DNA of 64,000 bases from positions 1,336,501-1,400,500 of the forward strand of contig NZ_CP104007.1 in NCBI RefSeq assembly GCF_029201545.1. The letters run 5' to 3'. The DNA is from Devosia sp. FJ2-5-3 (lineage in GTDB: Bacteria; Pseudomonadota; Alphaproteobacteria; Rhizobiales; Devosiaceae). This document shows, piece after piece, positions 36,921-45,756 of the stretch. The position numbers and the translations under genes are program-made. The notes beneath the pieces are model-generated. The model made no database searches, was not told the origin of the DNA, and was given only the letters and a program-made list of their open reading frames with translations. Every line of letters begins with the position of its first letter. Position 1 is the first letter of the stretch.

Positions 36921-37795
36921 TATTTCCTCCGCGCCAGCTTGGGATCGAGAATATCGCGCAGGCCATCGCCGAGGAGGTTGAGGCCGAGAACGACGGAGAC
37001 GATGGCAAGGCCCGGCCACATGGCGAGGGGCGAGGAAATGCCCACCTGCTGCTGGGCTTCGTTGAGCATCATGCCCCAGGAAATGGAGGGACGGGTGACG
37101 CCGACGCCGAGATAGGAGAGGCCCGCCTCGGTGAGGATGCCGGCGGCGAAATAGAGGGTGAACTGGACGATCATGACGCCCGCCACATTGGGCAGGACGT
37201 GGCGGATGAGGATGAACCAGGTCGGCCGGTCATACATGCGCGCCGCGGTAATAAAATCCTCCTGCAGCACCGACATGGAAGCCGAGCGGATGACGCGGGT
37301 GAAGGACGGCGTGAAGAAGGCAGAGAGTGCCAGGATCGTCGTGAGGGCGCCTGAACCGATGGTGGCGGCGAGCACGAGCGCAGTGACGATGCCGGGGATG
37401 GACAGCATGATATCGGCGCCGCGCGAAATGGTTTCGTCGGCCCATTTGCCGAAGGCGGCGGCCGAGAGCCCGGCGATGGTGCCGATGATGAGGCTGATAA
37501 AGGCCCCACCGGCGCCGACGATCAGCGAGGTGCGGGCGCCGACCATCAATTGGGAGAGGATATCGCGCCCGAGAACGTCGGTGCCGAGGAGGTAATTGGG
37601 CGAGCCGGCCGGCAGCAGCCGGTCGGGAATGCGCGGCACGTTTGGATTGTGCGGGAGGTAGAACAGCGAGGCGATGGCGATGCCGACAAAGCCGATGGTC
37701 AGGATGATGCCGAGCAGCAGGGCTGTATTGGTGCGCCAGCGCGGGCGGCGGGCGCGTGCCGGATTTGCCGGTGTGACGGTGGAAACGCCGCTCAT
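36920..37795 (-). CDS. dipeptide-type ABC permease (DppC-like)
   Basis: 291 residues from the ATG at 37795. N-terminal cytoplasmic part and first membrane segment (LLLGIILTIGFVGIAIASLF), then GTDVLGRDILSQLMVGARTSL, the signature of DppC/OppC permeases. The EAA loop is ITAARMYDRPTWFILIRHVLPN. The start overlaps the DppB-like stop by four bases. The frame extending to 38233 runs through dppB in another frame and is not coding. Confidence 0.92.
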   Translation of the reverse strand: MSGVSTVTPANPARARRPRWRTNTALLLGIILTIGFVGIAIASLFYLPHNPNVPRIPDRLLPAGSPNYLLGTDVLGRDILSQLMVGARTSLIVGAGGAFISLIIGTIAGLSAAAFGKWADETISRGADIMLSIPGIVTALVLAATIGSGALTTILALSAFFTPSFTRVIRSASMSVLQEDFITAARMYDRPTWFILIRHVLPNVAGVMIVQFTLYFAAGILTEAGLSYLGVGVTRPSISWGMMLNEAQQQVGISSPLAMWPGLAIVSVVLGLNLLGDGLRDILDPKLARRK

Positions 37796-38739
37796 CGGGT
37801 GAGCCTCACGCGCGGGTCGAGCACGCCATAGAGCAGGTCGACGAGCAGATTGATGAACATGACGAAGATGATGATCAGCATGACAGTGGACTGCACCACG
37901 ATGACTTCGCGGGCGGCGACATTGGCGAGGATCATGCGGCTGAGGCCGGGCAGCGAGAACACGGTCTCGATGATCACGGTGCCGCCGATCAGCTCGGCGA
38001 TCTGGAGGCCGACCACGGTGGCGATGGGGAGGGCGGCATTGCGCAGGCCAACCTGGAGCAGGGCCTGCATGCGCGTCATGCCGGTGGCGCGGGCGGTGCG
38101 CACATAATCCTGGTTCATCACATCGAGCACGGCGGAGCGCACATAGCGCGTCAGCGAGGCGCCGAGGATGACGCCGAGGGAAATCACCGGCAGGACAAGC
38201 GAGCGCACAGCGCCCCAGAAATTGGCGTCCCAATTGGTCCAGCCGCCGGTGGGCAGCCAGCCCAGCCGCACGCCGAACAACAGCGAGAGCAGAATGCCGG
38301 CCCAGAAGACGGGCACGGCGATGCCGACCTGGCTGAGCAGCGCAATCAGCGCGCCAATGGGCTTGTCGGAATTGAGCGCCGAATATGTCCCCGCCGGAAT
38401 GGCGATGAGAAGCCCGAGCAGGAGGCCGGAGACGCAGAGCGGAATGGAGATGGACAGGCGCGACACGACGAGGTCGGTGACCGCTTCATTGGTGCGGAAG
38501 GAGCGCCCGAGGTCGCCCTGAAGGAGATTTCCGATCCAGTCGAAATACTGGACCACCATGGGACGGTCGAGGCCGTATTGCTGGGACAGCGCATTGATGG
38601 CGTCGGCGGTGGCGTCCTTGCCGAGGATGATGGCGGCGACATTGCCACCGGCGCCGCGGATGAGCAGGAAAATCGCGATGGATGCGGCGATGACCGCGAG
38701 CAGGAAAAAGGCCAGCTTTCGGGCGATATAGACCGGCAT
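37792..38739 (-). CDS. dipeptide-type ABC permease (DppB-like)
   Basis: 315 residues, six membrane segments. IARKLAFFLLAVIAASIAIF, QYGLDRPMVVQYFDWIGNLLQGDLGRS-type opening, and the EAA loop VRTARATGMTRMQALLQVGLRNAALP are characteristic of DppB/OppB. It forms the translocation pore with the DppC-like subunit. It starts 73 bases after the binding-protein gene, with a GC hairpin between. Confidence 0.92.
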   Translation of the reverse strand: MPVYIARKLAFFLLAVIAASIAIFLLIRGAGGNVAAIILGKDATADAINALSQQYGLDRPMVVQYFDWIGNLLQGDLGRSFRTNEAVTDLVVSRLSISIPLCVSGLLLGLLIAIPAGTYSALNSDKPIGALIALLSQVGIAVPVFWAGILLSLLFGVRLGWLPTGGWTNWDANFWGAVRSLVLPVISLGVILGASLTRYVRSAVLDVMNQDYVRTARATGMTRMQALLQVGLRNAALPIATVVGLQIAELIGGTVIIETVFSLPGLSRMILANVAAREVIVVQSTVMLIIIFVMFINLLVDLLYGVLDPRVRLTR

Positions 38740-38775
38740 AGAGCTGGGCGCCTCCTCTTAACAGATACAATTAAC

Positions 38776-38798
38776 GGGGCCGACTCCGGGCCGGCCCC
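38776..38798 (-). terminator. intercistronic hairpin between binding protein and permease
   Basis: GGGGCCG (38776-38782) pairs with CGGCCCC (38792-38798). There is no long U-tract, so it probably attenuates or stabilises the upstream message rather than ending the operon. Confidence 0.5.
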
Positions 38799-38812
38799 GC
38801 CAGACTACAGAC

Positions 38813-40342
38813 TTACCAGTGCAGCGGCGCGAATTCGATGGCGACGGCCACGCGCGGCTCGACGAAGCCCTTGAGGTCGGGTTCGAACAGGCCAACGCCC
38901 TTCTTGGCGATGATCGGCACGATCACGGCATCCTTGCGCAGGATATCGGCCGATTTCTGCATCAGGGCCAGGTAATCCTCGTCGGTCAGCGCTTCGTCGG
39001 CGTCGGACAGGGCCTGGGTGTATTCAGCCGAGCAATAGGTGCTCCAGCCGGCTGCGTTGGGATCGGGGCAGGCGAACTGGGTTGGGTCGGCGTCGCCCGA
39101 CATGACCGTGACATCGAACTGCGGCGGACGGCCCTGGAAGATGAGCTGCGAATAGCGCGCCAGGTCGATGGCGTTGCGGCTCATATTGAAGCCTGCGGCC
39201 TGCATGGTGGGGACCATGATGTCGGCGGGCAGGGACAGATCCGGCACGTCGCTGAGCGAAGCGTATTCGAGCGGCGTTGCGGCGTAGCCCTTCTCGGCCA
39301 CGAGCGCCATGGCCTTTTCGATGTCATAGGGATAGGGGCAGGATTCAGGGCTCTCGGCCTCGTACCAGGGTTGGTTGGGCAGGGCGAAGGTGCAGGTGTT
39401 TTCCGCACCCCACGATGCGCCGAAAGCGTCATTATAAGCCTGGCGATCCAGCGTCATGGCGAGCGCCTGGCGCAGCTCGGGATCGAGCTTCTGGTTGATC
39501 ACCGCATAGGTCGGCTCGCCGATCTGGGGATAGGTGACCATGGAGAATTTGTCATCGAGGCCACGCGCGGTCAGCTGTTCCCAGAGGTCGATGGTGATGA
39601 CGGGCAGGGCGTCGACTTCACCGGCTTCGAGAGCGTTGAGGCCCGCGGTGCCATCGGTGATGATGCGGACGGTGACGTCCTTCACCGCGGGGGCATCGCC
39701 CCAGTAATTCTCGTTGACGGTGAATTCGAAGCTCGAGTTCGAGGTGTAGCTGACCACCTTGTAGGGGCCGGTGCCTATGGGGTTGGTGGCGATGGTCGCC
39801 GCCGAGGCCTCGGGCTGGATCAGCGCCGCCGTCGAGCCCATGCCGCGCCAGAAACCCTGGCTGGGACGGGAGAGGGTGATGGTGACGGTGCTGTCGTCGG
39901 TTTTCTCGATCGTTTCGACCGCCTGGTAGGGCGAGGAGTTCTGGGTGACCGGGCTCGCCTTCATGGTGTTGAGCGAATAGACCACGTCGTCGACGGTCAG
40001 CGCCTCGCCATTGGAGAATTTGGCCTCGCGAATCTTGAAGGTGTAGGTCAGCCGGTCATCGCTGATGGTCCAGCTCTCGGCAACGCCGGGCGACACGGTG
40101 CCGTCCTTGTTGAAATAGACCAGCGGCTCGACGACATTGGCCGGAATCCACAGGCGCAGCGCGGTCAGATTGCTCTTGGTGTAGTCCAGCGTGCCGGGAT
40201 CCTGCCGGGCGACGAGGATCATCTTGCCTTCGTCGGCGCGGGGCGAGGCGGCCAGGGCAATGCCTGGGGCCGCAGCCATGATCGCCGCGGCGGCGCTCAG
40301 CATGGTCACTCCCAGACGGAAAGACTTGGAGATCGTAGGCAT
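38813..40342 (-). CDS. ABC transporter substrate-binding protein, family 5 (DppA-like)
   Basis: 509 residues. Signal peptide ending at ~31 (AAPGIALA). The mature protein has the SBP_bac_5 layout: ILVARQDPGTLDYTKSNLTA, VEPLVYFNKDGTVSPGVAESW, SNGEALTVDDVVYSLNTM and GTGPYKVVSYT. These proteins bind peptides, opines, nickel or oligosaccharides, so substrate needs experiment. It heads the operon SBP-B-C-D-F and is divergent from an IclR regulator with a palindrome between them. Confidence 0.93.
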   Translation of the reverse strand: MPTISKSFRLGVTMLSAAAAIMAAAPGIALAASPRADEGKMILVARQDPGTLDYTKSNLTALRLWIPANVVEPLVYFNKDGTVSPGVAESWTISDDRLTYTFKIREAKFSNGEALTVDDVVYSLNTMKASPVTQNSSPYQAVETIEKTDDSTVTITLSRPSQGFWRGMGSTAALIQPEASAATIATNPIGTGPYKVVSYTSNSSFEFTVNENYWGDAPAVKDVTVRIITDGTAGLNALEAGEVDALPVITIDLWEQLTARGLDDKFSMVTYPQIGEPTYAVINQKLDPELRQALAMTLDRQAYNDAFGASWGAENTCTFALPNQPWYEAESPESCPYPYDIEKAMALVAEKGYAATPLEYASLSDVPDLSLPADIMVPTMQAAGFNMSRNAIDLARYSQLIFQGRPPQFDVTVMSGDADPTQFACPDPNAAGWSTYCSAEYTQALSDADEALTDEDYLALMQKSADILRKDAVIVPIIAKKGVGLFEPDLKGFVEPRVAVAIEFAPLHW

Positions 40343-40460
40343 GTGTTTTCCCTTGCTTATGTTTTTCCCACTCGCGTGTCACTCCGATCGGATCGGGCCC
40401 CAACGACACGCACTTGCTGCAAGGAGGCACCCGGTATCGTCCGGTGTAAATGCGACCGAG

Positions 40461-40475
40461 TTTCGCTTAACGAAA
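40461..40475. promoter_or_regulatory. probable IclR operator TTTCGCTTAACGAAA
   Basis: TTTCG-N5-CGAAA, a perfect inverted repeat with an AT-rich centre, is the shape of many alphaproteobacterial IclR-family operators. It lies between the divergent DppA-like and IclR genes, 119 bases upstream of the former. Confidence 0.55.
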
Positions 40476-40520
40476 TAAGCCGGATCCGCCTGCTTAGATC
40501 ATGTGCAAAAATTGGGTATG

Positions 40521-40549
40521 TTGACATGTTAAGCAGCTTGATTTCCTAT
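40521..40549 (+). promoter_or_regulatory. possible promoter for the IclR regulator
   Basis: TTGACA (40521-40526), 17 bases, TCCTAT (40544-40549). The -35 is consensus and the -10 weak. It precedes the IclR start by 35 bases. Confidence 0.4.
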
Positions 40550-40583
40550 TCCAGCCGGTGCCGTTCTCCTTGAGGGAAAAAGG

Positions 40584-41390
40584 GTGGCGGCCTTTGTCTG
40601 GAGGCGAGATTTGACCAAAGTGAACGACCAATACTCGGTTTTGCCAGTGGCGAAGGCGATGCAGGTCTTCGCCTATGTGGCCAGCCAGGCCCATGACGTA
40701 ACGCTGACCGAAGTGGTGCAGGCGCTGGACATGCCCAAGACCACGGTGTTCCGTTATCTGCAGACGCTGTCGGCCGCGGGCCTGTTTGCCCACGACATCG
40801 TGCAGGATCGCTACGGGGTCGGTGAGCGGTTTCGCGAGCTGGCGCGGATCGACCAGCTCTATCACAGCCTGCGCAGCACGGCGCAGCGCGAGATGGACGA
40901 GCTTGCGGACGGCTTTCGCGAGACGATCAACCTGGCCGTGCTCGACGACCATGAAGTGGTTTATGTCGACATTCGCGAGGCGACGCGCTCGCAGCGTTTC
41001 CAGGCCCGGATCGGGCATCGCCATCCCATCCATTCGACCTCGCTGGGCAAGGCCATCGCCGCCTTCATGCCGGATGATCGGGTCGATGCCATTGTCGGCG
41101 CGCAATTCGAGCCGCGGACCTATCGCACGGTGACCGATCTGCGCACCTTCCGCCGCCATGTGGAAGAAACGCGCAAGCGCGGCTTTGCCATCGAAAGCGG
41201 CGAGAACGAGGACGGGGTTACCTGCATCGGCGTGCCGATTTTCGACGGGCAGGGTTTTCCGATTGCCGCGATGAGCCTGTCGGCGCCGGACAATCGGATG
41301 AAGACCCTCGTCGAGCGGGCGGCAGAGGCGCTGCAGGGCGCGGCCAAGCGCGTCACCACCAGCCTGCCGCGGGTGTCGGCGGCGCTCTGA
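40584..41390 (+). CDS. IclR-family transcriptional regulator
   Basis: 268 residues. Winged helix VTLTEVVQALDMPKTTVFRYLQ at ~37-60. The effector domain has DDHEVVYVDIREATR, HPIHSTSLGKAIAA and FAIESGENEDGVTCIGVPIFD, the typical IclR C-terminal blocks. GTG start behind GAGGG; a TTG at 40611 with GGAGG six bases before it is a good alternative. It is divergent from the dipeptide-type ABC operon and lies upstream of the Ldh2–epimerase–M81 genes, so it probably controls one or both. Confidence 0.9.
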   Translation: MAAFVWRRDLTKVNDQYSVLPVAKAMQVFAYVASQAHDVTLTEVVQALDMPKTTVFRYLQTLSAAGLFAHDIVQDRYGVGERFRELARIDQLYHSLRSTAQREMDELADGFRETINLAVLDDHEVVYVDIREATRSQRFQARIGHRHPIHSTSLGKAIAAFMPDDRVDAIVGAQFEPRTYRTVTDLRTFRRHVEETRKRGFAIESGENEDGVTCIGVPIFDGQGFPIAAMSLSAPDNRMKTLVERAAEALQGAAKRVTTSLPRVSAAL

Positions 41391-41554
41391 CCGGGGATCA
41401 CCGGACAGGAATTTGAGCTCGGCGTTCCGCGATCGGGATGCCGGGCTTTTGCGTTTTTTGGGCGCGGCGTTCCTTGGCGCGAAACGGAACTGGCTTACAG
41501 ACGCGGCGACGCTGGCATAGGCTTTGGCGAAATTGCCTTGGCGGGGGATGAGCC

Positions 41555-42616
41555 ATGCAGGTCGATGCCGATGTATTGCGTGCTGCCGTGGTGGAATTGT
41601 TCGTTGCCCTCGGTGCTTCGGAGGAGACCGCGGCGCTGATCGGCGTGCACCTCGTCGAGGCCAATCTGCGCGGCCATGATTCGCATGGCGTCGGCGTGGT
41701 GCCGATGTATCTCGCGAGCCTCAAGGCCGGAGGGATGATGCTCGAAAGCGAGCTGAGGCTCGTCTCCGACATGGGCGGCATGATCATTTTCGATGCGCAG
41801 CGCGGGGTGGGCCAGGTGACCGGCCATCGCGCCATGGAACTGGGCATCGAGCGCGCAAAGGACCATGGCAGTGCGATCATCGGCTTGCGCAACAGCCACC
41901 ATCTGGGACGCATCGGGCATTGGGCCGAACAATGTGCGGCGGCGGGGCTGGTCTCGGTGCACTTCGTCAATGTGGTCGCCGGACCCTTCGTCGCGCCCTT
42001 TGGCGGGACCAGGGCCCGGCTCGGGACCAATCCCTTCGCGGCCGGCTTTCCGCGCGCCGGGGCAGAGCCGGTCATCGTCGATTTTGCCACCAGCACGCTG
42101 GCCATGGGCAAGGTGCGGGTCTATCGCAACGAGGGCAGGACATTGCCCGACAATGCGCTTTTGACGGCCGAGGGCCTGCCCACCAACGACCCCAATGAAC
42201 TGTTCACGACGCCTCCTGGCGTGCTGACGCCCTTTGGCCAGCACAAGGGCTCGGGGCTGGCGCTGGCCTGCGAATTGCTGGGCGCGGCGCTTCTGGGCGG
42301 GGAAACCCAGCATGACGGCACCAGCGACCCCGCCGTGATCAATTCCATGCTGTCCATCATCGTCTCGCCCGAACGCATGGGGACGCTCGAGGCGTTCGGC
42401 GGGGAGATGGCGCAGGTGCTGGCCTGGATGCAGTCGGAAAACAACGATCATCCGGGCCGTGTCCTCCTGCCCGGGGAGCCGGAACTGGCGACGCGCCGGC
42501 AGCGGCTTGACGAGGGTATTCCGCTCGATCCGACGACGCTCGGCCAGATCGTGGCGTCGGCGGAGGGCCTTGGGCTTTCCGACCTGCAATTTCAACGACT
42601 GACACAAGTGAACTGA
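41555..42616 (+). CDS. Ldh2/malate-type NAD(P) dehydrogenase
   Basis: 353 residues. LVEANLRGHDSHGVGVVP near the start, NSHHLGRIGHWAEQCAAAGL with the catalytic histidine, and RLGTNPFAAGFPR are the conserved blocks of the malate/L-lactate/ureidoglycolate/2,3-diketogulonate (Ldh2) family. It oxidises or reduces a 2-hydroxy acid with NAD(P). The protein resembles E. coli YbiC/HcxB, but the substrate is not certain. First of three closely spaced genes (3-base gap, then 13 bases). Confidence 0.9.
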   Translation: MQVDADVLRAAVVELFVALGASEETAALIGVHLVEANLRGHDSHGVGVVPMYLASLKAGGMMLESELRLVSDMGGMIIFDAQRGVGQVTGHRAMELGIERAKDHGSAIIGLRNSHHLGRIGHWAEQCAAAGLVSVHFVNVVAGPFVAPFGGTRARLGTNPFAAGFPRAGAEPVIVDFATSTLAMGKVRVYRNEGRTLPDNALLTAEGLPTNDPNELFTTPPGVLTPFGQHKGSGLALACELLGAALLGGETQHDGTSDPAVINSMLSIIVSPERMGTLEAFGGEMAQVLAWMQSENNDHPGRVLLPGEPELATRRQRLDEGIPLDPTTLGQIVASAEGLGLSDLQFQRLTQVN

Positions 42617-42619
42617 CGC

Positions 42620-43432
42620 ATGGCGCGTATTCTCCTGACCGGCGCCGCCGGAAATCTCGGCGGCAAACTGATTGCCCATTGGCGCGACACCAGCGAGCAC
42701 GAATTGGTGCTGCTCGACCGGCGCGCGGGCGAGGGCATCCATGAGGCCGATATCAGCGCTTTCGGCCCGGAATGGACGCGCCTCTTCGATGGGGTCGATG
42801 CCGTCATCCATCTGGCGGGAGACATCCGCCCGGTGGCGAAATGGGAGGAAGTGCATCCCGCCAATGTGGTGGGCACGGCCAATGTGCTGCGGGCGGCGCG
42901 GGAGGCCGGGGTGAGGCGCGTGGCCTTTGCCTCGACCAACCAGGTGATGGGCGGCTATCGCTTCCGCACGGAAGCCATCCGCTCGGACTCCCCGCCGCTG
43001 CCGCTCAACCCCTATGCGGTGTCAAAGCTGATCGGGGAGGAGATGGGCCGGGCCTTCGCGGCCGAGAGCGGCGCCGATTTCCTCGCCTTCCGCATCGGCA
43101 ATATCTGGCCGGGAGACAATCTGGCGGGACCCGATCTCGGTATCGGCAGCTGGGGGCAGGAGATGTGGCTCTCCAATCGTGATTTCTGCCACGCCATGGA
43201 TTGCGCGGAGACGGCGGCCCCGCTCGGGTTCGGGATTTTCAACCTCGTCTCCGACAATCCGGGCATGCGCTGGGACATTGAGCCGGCGCGGCAGCTTCTG
43301 GGCTATCGCCCGCAGGACGGGCACGCGCCAGTCTTTACCGAGAAGGTCAAGGCCGAGGATGAGCGGGCCCGCGCCGCGGTGCTCGTTCCCGGCAGTTGGC
43401 TCGACCAGCACAGTCATCGTCTCGACATCTGA
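42620..43432 (+). CDS. NAD-dependent epimerase/dehydratase family, uronate-dehydrogenase-like
   Basis: 270 residues. N-terminal Rossmann loop TGAAGNLGGKL, then DAVIHLAGDIRP, AFASTNQVMGGYR, and the catalytic pair in YAVSKLIGEE. The short length (no large C-terminal domain) and the ASTNQV-type motif match uronate dehydrogenases and related extended SDRs, which oxidise galacturonate or glucuronate. It follows the Ldh2 gene by three bases. Confidence 0.82.
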   Translation: MARILLTGAAGNLGGKLIAHWRDTSEHELVLLDRRAGEGIHEADISAFGPEWTRLFDGVDAVIHLAGDIRPVAKWEEVHPANVVGTANVLRAAREAGVRRVAFASTNQVMGGYRFRTEAIRSDSPPLPLNPYAVSKLIGEEMGRAFAAESGADFLAFRIGNIWPGDNLAGPDLGIGSWGQEMWLSNRDFCHAMDCAETAAPLGFGIFNLVSDNPGMRWDIEPARQLLGYRPQDGHAPVFTEKVKAEDERARAAVLVPGSWLDQHSHRLDI

Positions 43433-43445
43433 CAGGGATCGCTTC

Positions 43446-44915
43446 ATGCGTCTTTTCATCGCCACGCTCGGCACCGAAACCAACACTTTTGCCTCATTCC
43501 CCACCGGGCTCGACGATTTCCAGGGGGCGTTCTGGAACGAGGCCGATATCGCTGCCGCCGATCCGTCGCCCTGGAGCGGCCCGACCCAGACCTGGCACCG
43601 ACGCGGACAGGAAGAGGGCTGGGAAGTGGTCCAGAGCCTGTTCGCCTTCGCCAATCCAGCCGGGCCGACGACCCGCGACGCCTATGAAACCATGCGGGAC
43701 CGTATTCTCGGCGATCTCAAGGCGGCCGGGCCGGTCGATGCGGTGCTGTTTTATCTGCACGGGGCAATGGTGGCGGATGGTTACGACGATTGCGAAGGCG
43801 ACCTCGTCAGCCGGGTCCGCGCCATTGTCGGACCATCGGTGCGGATCGGGCTCGAGCTCGACCTGCATGCCCATATCGACCATGTTCTGATCGAGGCGGC
43901 CGATTTCATCGTCTTCTACAAGACCTATCCGCATATCGATCACAATGAGCGCGCCGACGAGGTGTTTGACCTCATGAAGCGGACGCTGGCGGGCGAGATC
44001 GACCCGAAGATGGCGCTGTTCGACTGCCGCACGATGGGATTGTTCCCCACCACGATGGACGGCCCGATGCCGGCTTTCTGCGCCGCGATGGAAGCGGCGG
44101 AGGGGAAGGACGGCGTCCTGTCGCTGTCGCTCAACCATGGTTTCCCCTGGGCCGACGTGCCGCTGGCGGGCGTCAAAATGCTGGCCGTCGTTGATGGCGA
44201 TGAGGCCAAGGCCAGGGCAGTAGCGGAAGATTTCGGCAAGCGCTTCTATGCGATCCGCGCCGAGGCGACGCTGCCGTTCACGCCGTTTGCTCAGGCTATT
44301 GAAGAGGCAAAGATCGTCGGCGACATGCCGCTGGTGATCGCCGACACGTCCGATCAGATCGGCAGCGGCGCGCCGGGCGACACCACCCATGTGCTGCGTG
44401 CCTTCATCGATGCGGGCATACGCAATGCGGCCATTGTGCCGCTCTGGGATCCGCTGGCGGTCAAGATTTGCTTCCAGGTCGGGCTGGGCGCCAAGCTCAA
44501 GCTGCGCATTGGCGGCAAGTTCGAGCCCCATTCGGGCCCGGCGCTCGATGCCGAGGCCGAAGTGCTGCATCTGGCGCGCGATTCCTGGCAGAGCCATATC
44601 GGGGACGAGAGGATCGGCGTGGGCGACGTGGCCGTGGTGCGGGTGGAGGGGATCGAGGTGCTGCTGACCTCGCAGCGGACGAACCTTTATTCGCTCGATC
44701 TGATGAGCCGGCATGGCATTGTCTACGAAACCAAGCAGGTTGTTTCGATCAAGAACCTCTACAAGCAGAAGGATCTGTTCGCGCCGATCTCGCGGCTGCA
44801 GCTGTTCGTGGCGACGCCCGGAACCAGCAATCCCGATTGGAGCGCACTGCCCTTCAAGCGCCTGCCGCGCCCGATCTGGCCGCTCGATGCCGATCCGCTG
44901 GGGCTGGAGGTTTAG
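43446..44915 (+). CDS. M81 metallopeptidase-family protein (MlrC-like), copy 1
   Basis: 489 residues from the ATG at 43446; the frame back to 43179 overlaps the epimerase gene out of frame. GTETNTFASFPTGLDDF, FYLHGAMVADGYDDCEGDL, ELDLHAHIDHV and TYPHIDHNERA carry the Glu, Asp and His residues expected for the zinc site. DTSDQIGSGAPGDTTH is the second conserved block. The family is named for microcystinase C, but most members have no known substrate; sugar-acid, opine or small-peptide amidohydrolysis is possible. Last gene of the Ldh2–epimerase–M81 unit. Confidence 0.85.
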   Translation: MRLFIATLGTETNTFASFPTGLDDFQGAFWNEADIAAADPSPWSGPTQTWHRRGQEEGWEVVQSLFAFANPAGPTTRDAYETMRDRILGDLKAAGPVDAVLFYLHGAMVADGYDDCEGDLVSRVRAIVGPSVRIGLELDLHAHIDHVLIEAADFIVFYKTYPHIDHNERADEVFDLMKRTLAGEIDPKMALFDCRTMGLFPTTMDGPMPAFCAAMEAAEGKDGVLSLSLNHGFPWADVPLAGVKMLAVVDGDEAKARAVAEDFGKRFYAIRAEATLPFTPFAQAIEEAKIVGDMPLVIADTSDQIGSGAPGDTTHVLRAFIDAGIRNAAIVPLWDPLAVKICFQVGLGAKLKLRIGGKFEPHSGPALDAEAEVLHLARDSWQSHIGDERIGVGDVAVVRVEGIEVLLTSQRTNLYSLDLMSRHGIVYETKQVVSIKNLYKQKDLFAPISRLQLFVATPGTSNPDWSALPFKRLPRPIWPLDADPLGLEV

Positions 44916-44978
44916 GGATCTCTTATGTGAGTGAAGAGCGTCCGTGAGTTCTTGCTGGGGCTTCACCCCTCACCCCAT

Positions 44979-45330
44979 CCCTCTCCCCTGAGGGGAGAGG
45001 GGGCGCAAGAGCCGGATGACCGTGCCTGGGTTTGCCCGCATCGTCAATTGATCACGGTGCTTCCCTCGGGCTTGACCCGTGCGCGTGGATAGGGGCCCTC
45101 GGGTCAAGCCCGAGGGAAGCTCCGAGCCTGATTTTCATAAAGGAACCCCCACCCTCGTTCCCTCCTACAAGGGGGAGGGAGGCGCAGGAGACGTTAGATG
45201 TGTGGGGAGGAGAGGATCGTCTTGTCCTCCCCACAACTGGGAAGCGTTTTTTGCTCGATGTCATTCCCGCGCAAGCGGGAACCTCAGTTTTTCCTGCTCG
45301 GCCAGAGGTCCCCGCTTGCGCGGGGATGAC
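44979..45330. repeat. gap with copies of all three palindrome families
   Basis: In the 427 bases between M81 copy 1 and ridA I see no gene. They hold: family A, CCTCTCCCCT/AGGGGAGAGG (44980-45000) and a second copy at about 45147-45184; family B with left arm 45059-45079 shortened and right arm 45096-45120 intact; and family C, a 26-base arm (45260-45285) pairing with 45305-45330 across a 19-base loop, with only G-U changes. The arms of C contain CCCGCGCAAGCGGG. Confidence 0.85.
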
Positions 45331-45342
45331 GGGATCAAAAAA

Positions 45343-45741
45343 TCAGTCGCGCACGGCTTGCTGGCGGGTGGCCTTGGTATACGCCACGCAGTCGAGTTCG
45401 AATTTGAGCTTGGTGCCCAGAACGCCGTTGATGGTGCTGCGGCTGGGGCGCGGCTCGGAGAAATATTCGGGATAGATCTTGTTGTAGAGCGCGCCGTCTT
45501 CCTCGCTGGCGAGGTAGGATTTGACGTTGATGACGTGATCGAGTGTGAGGCCGGCCGCTTCGAGAATGGCGCGCAAATTTTCGATCGAACGGCGCATTTC
45601 TTCTTCGAACGTGCCCGGGATGATCACGCCGGTCTCGCTATCGACCGAAGCCTGCCCGGAAACGAACATCAAATCGCCCGCAATGAAGGCGGGGCTGAAC
45701 GGCAGGTGCGAGCGGGCGCCTTTGTCGATGAGCTTGAGCAT
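45343..45741 (-). CDS. RidA-family (YjgF/UK114) deaminase
   Basis: 132 residues. FIAGDLMFVSGQASVD, SIENLRAILEAAGLTLDHVINVKSYL and EPRPSRSTINGVLG match RidA proteins, including the conserved arginine in PSRST that binds the carboxylate of reactive imines. RidA hydrolyses 2-aminoacrylate-type enamines made by PLP enzymes. AAAGGA precedes the ATG. It closes the SDR–GntR–RidA operon, which suggests the pathway yields an imine or enamine. Confidence 0.9.
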   Translation of the reverse strand: MLKLIDKGARSHLPFSPAFIAGDLMFVSGQASVDSETGVIIPGTFEEEMRRSIENLRAILEAAGLTLDHVINVKSYLASEEDGALYNKIYPEYFSEPRPSRSTINGVLGTKLKFELDCVAYTKATRQQAVRD

Positions 45742-45756
45742 GCAAATATCCTTTGG

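Noticed and set aside
25017..45330. Possible CRISPR-like repeats
   Set aside because: The repeats are dispersed between operons over 20 kb with no regular spacers and no cas genes, so they are interspersed palindromes.
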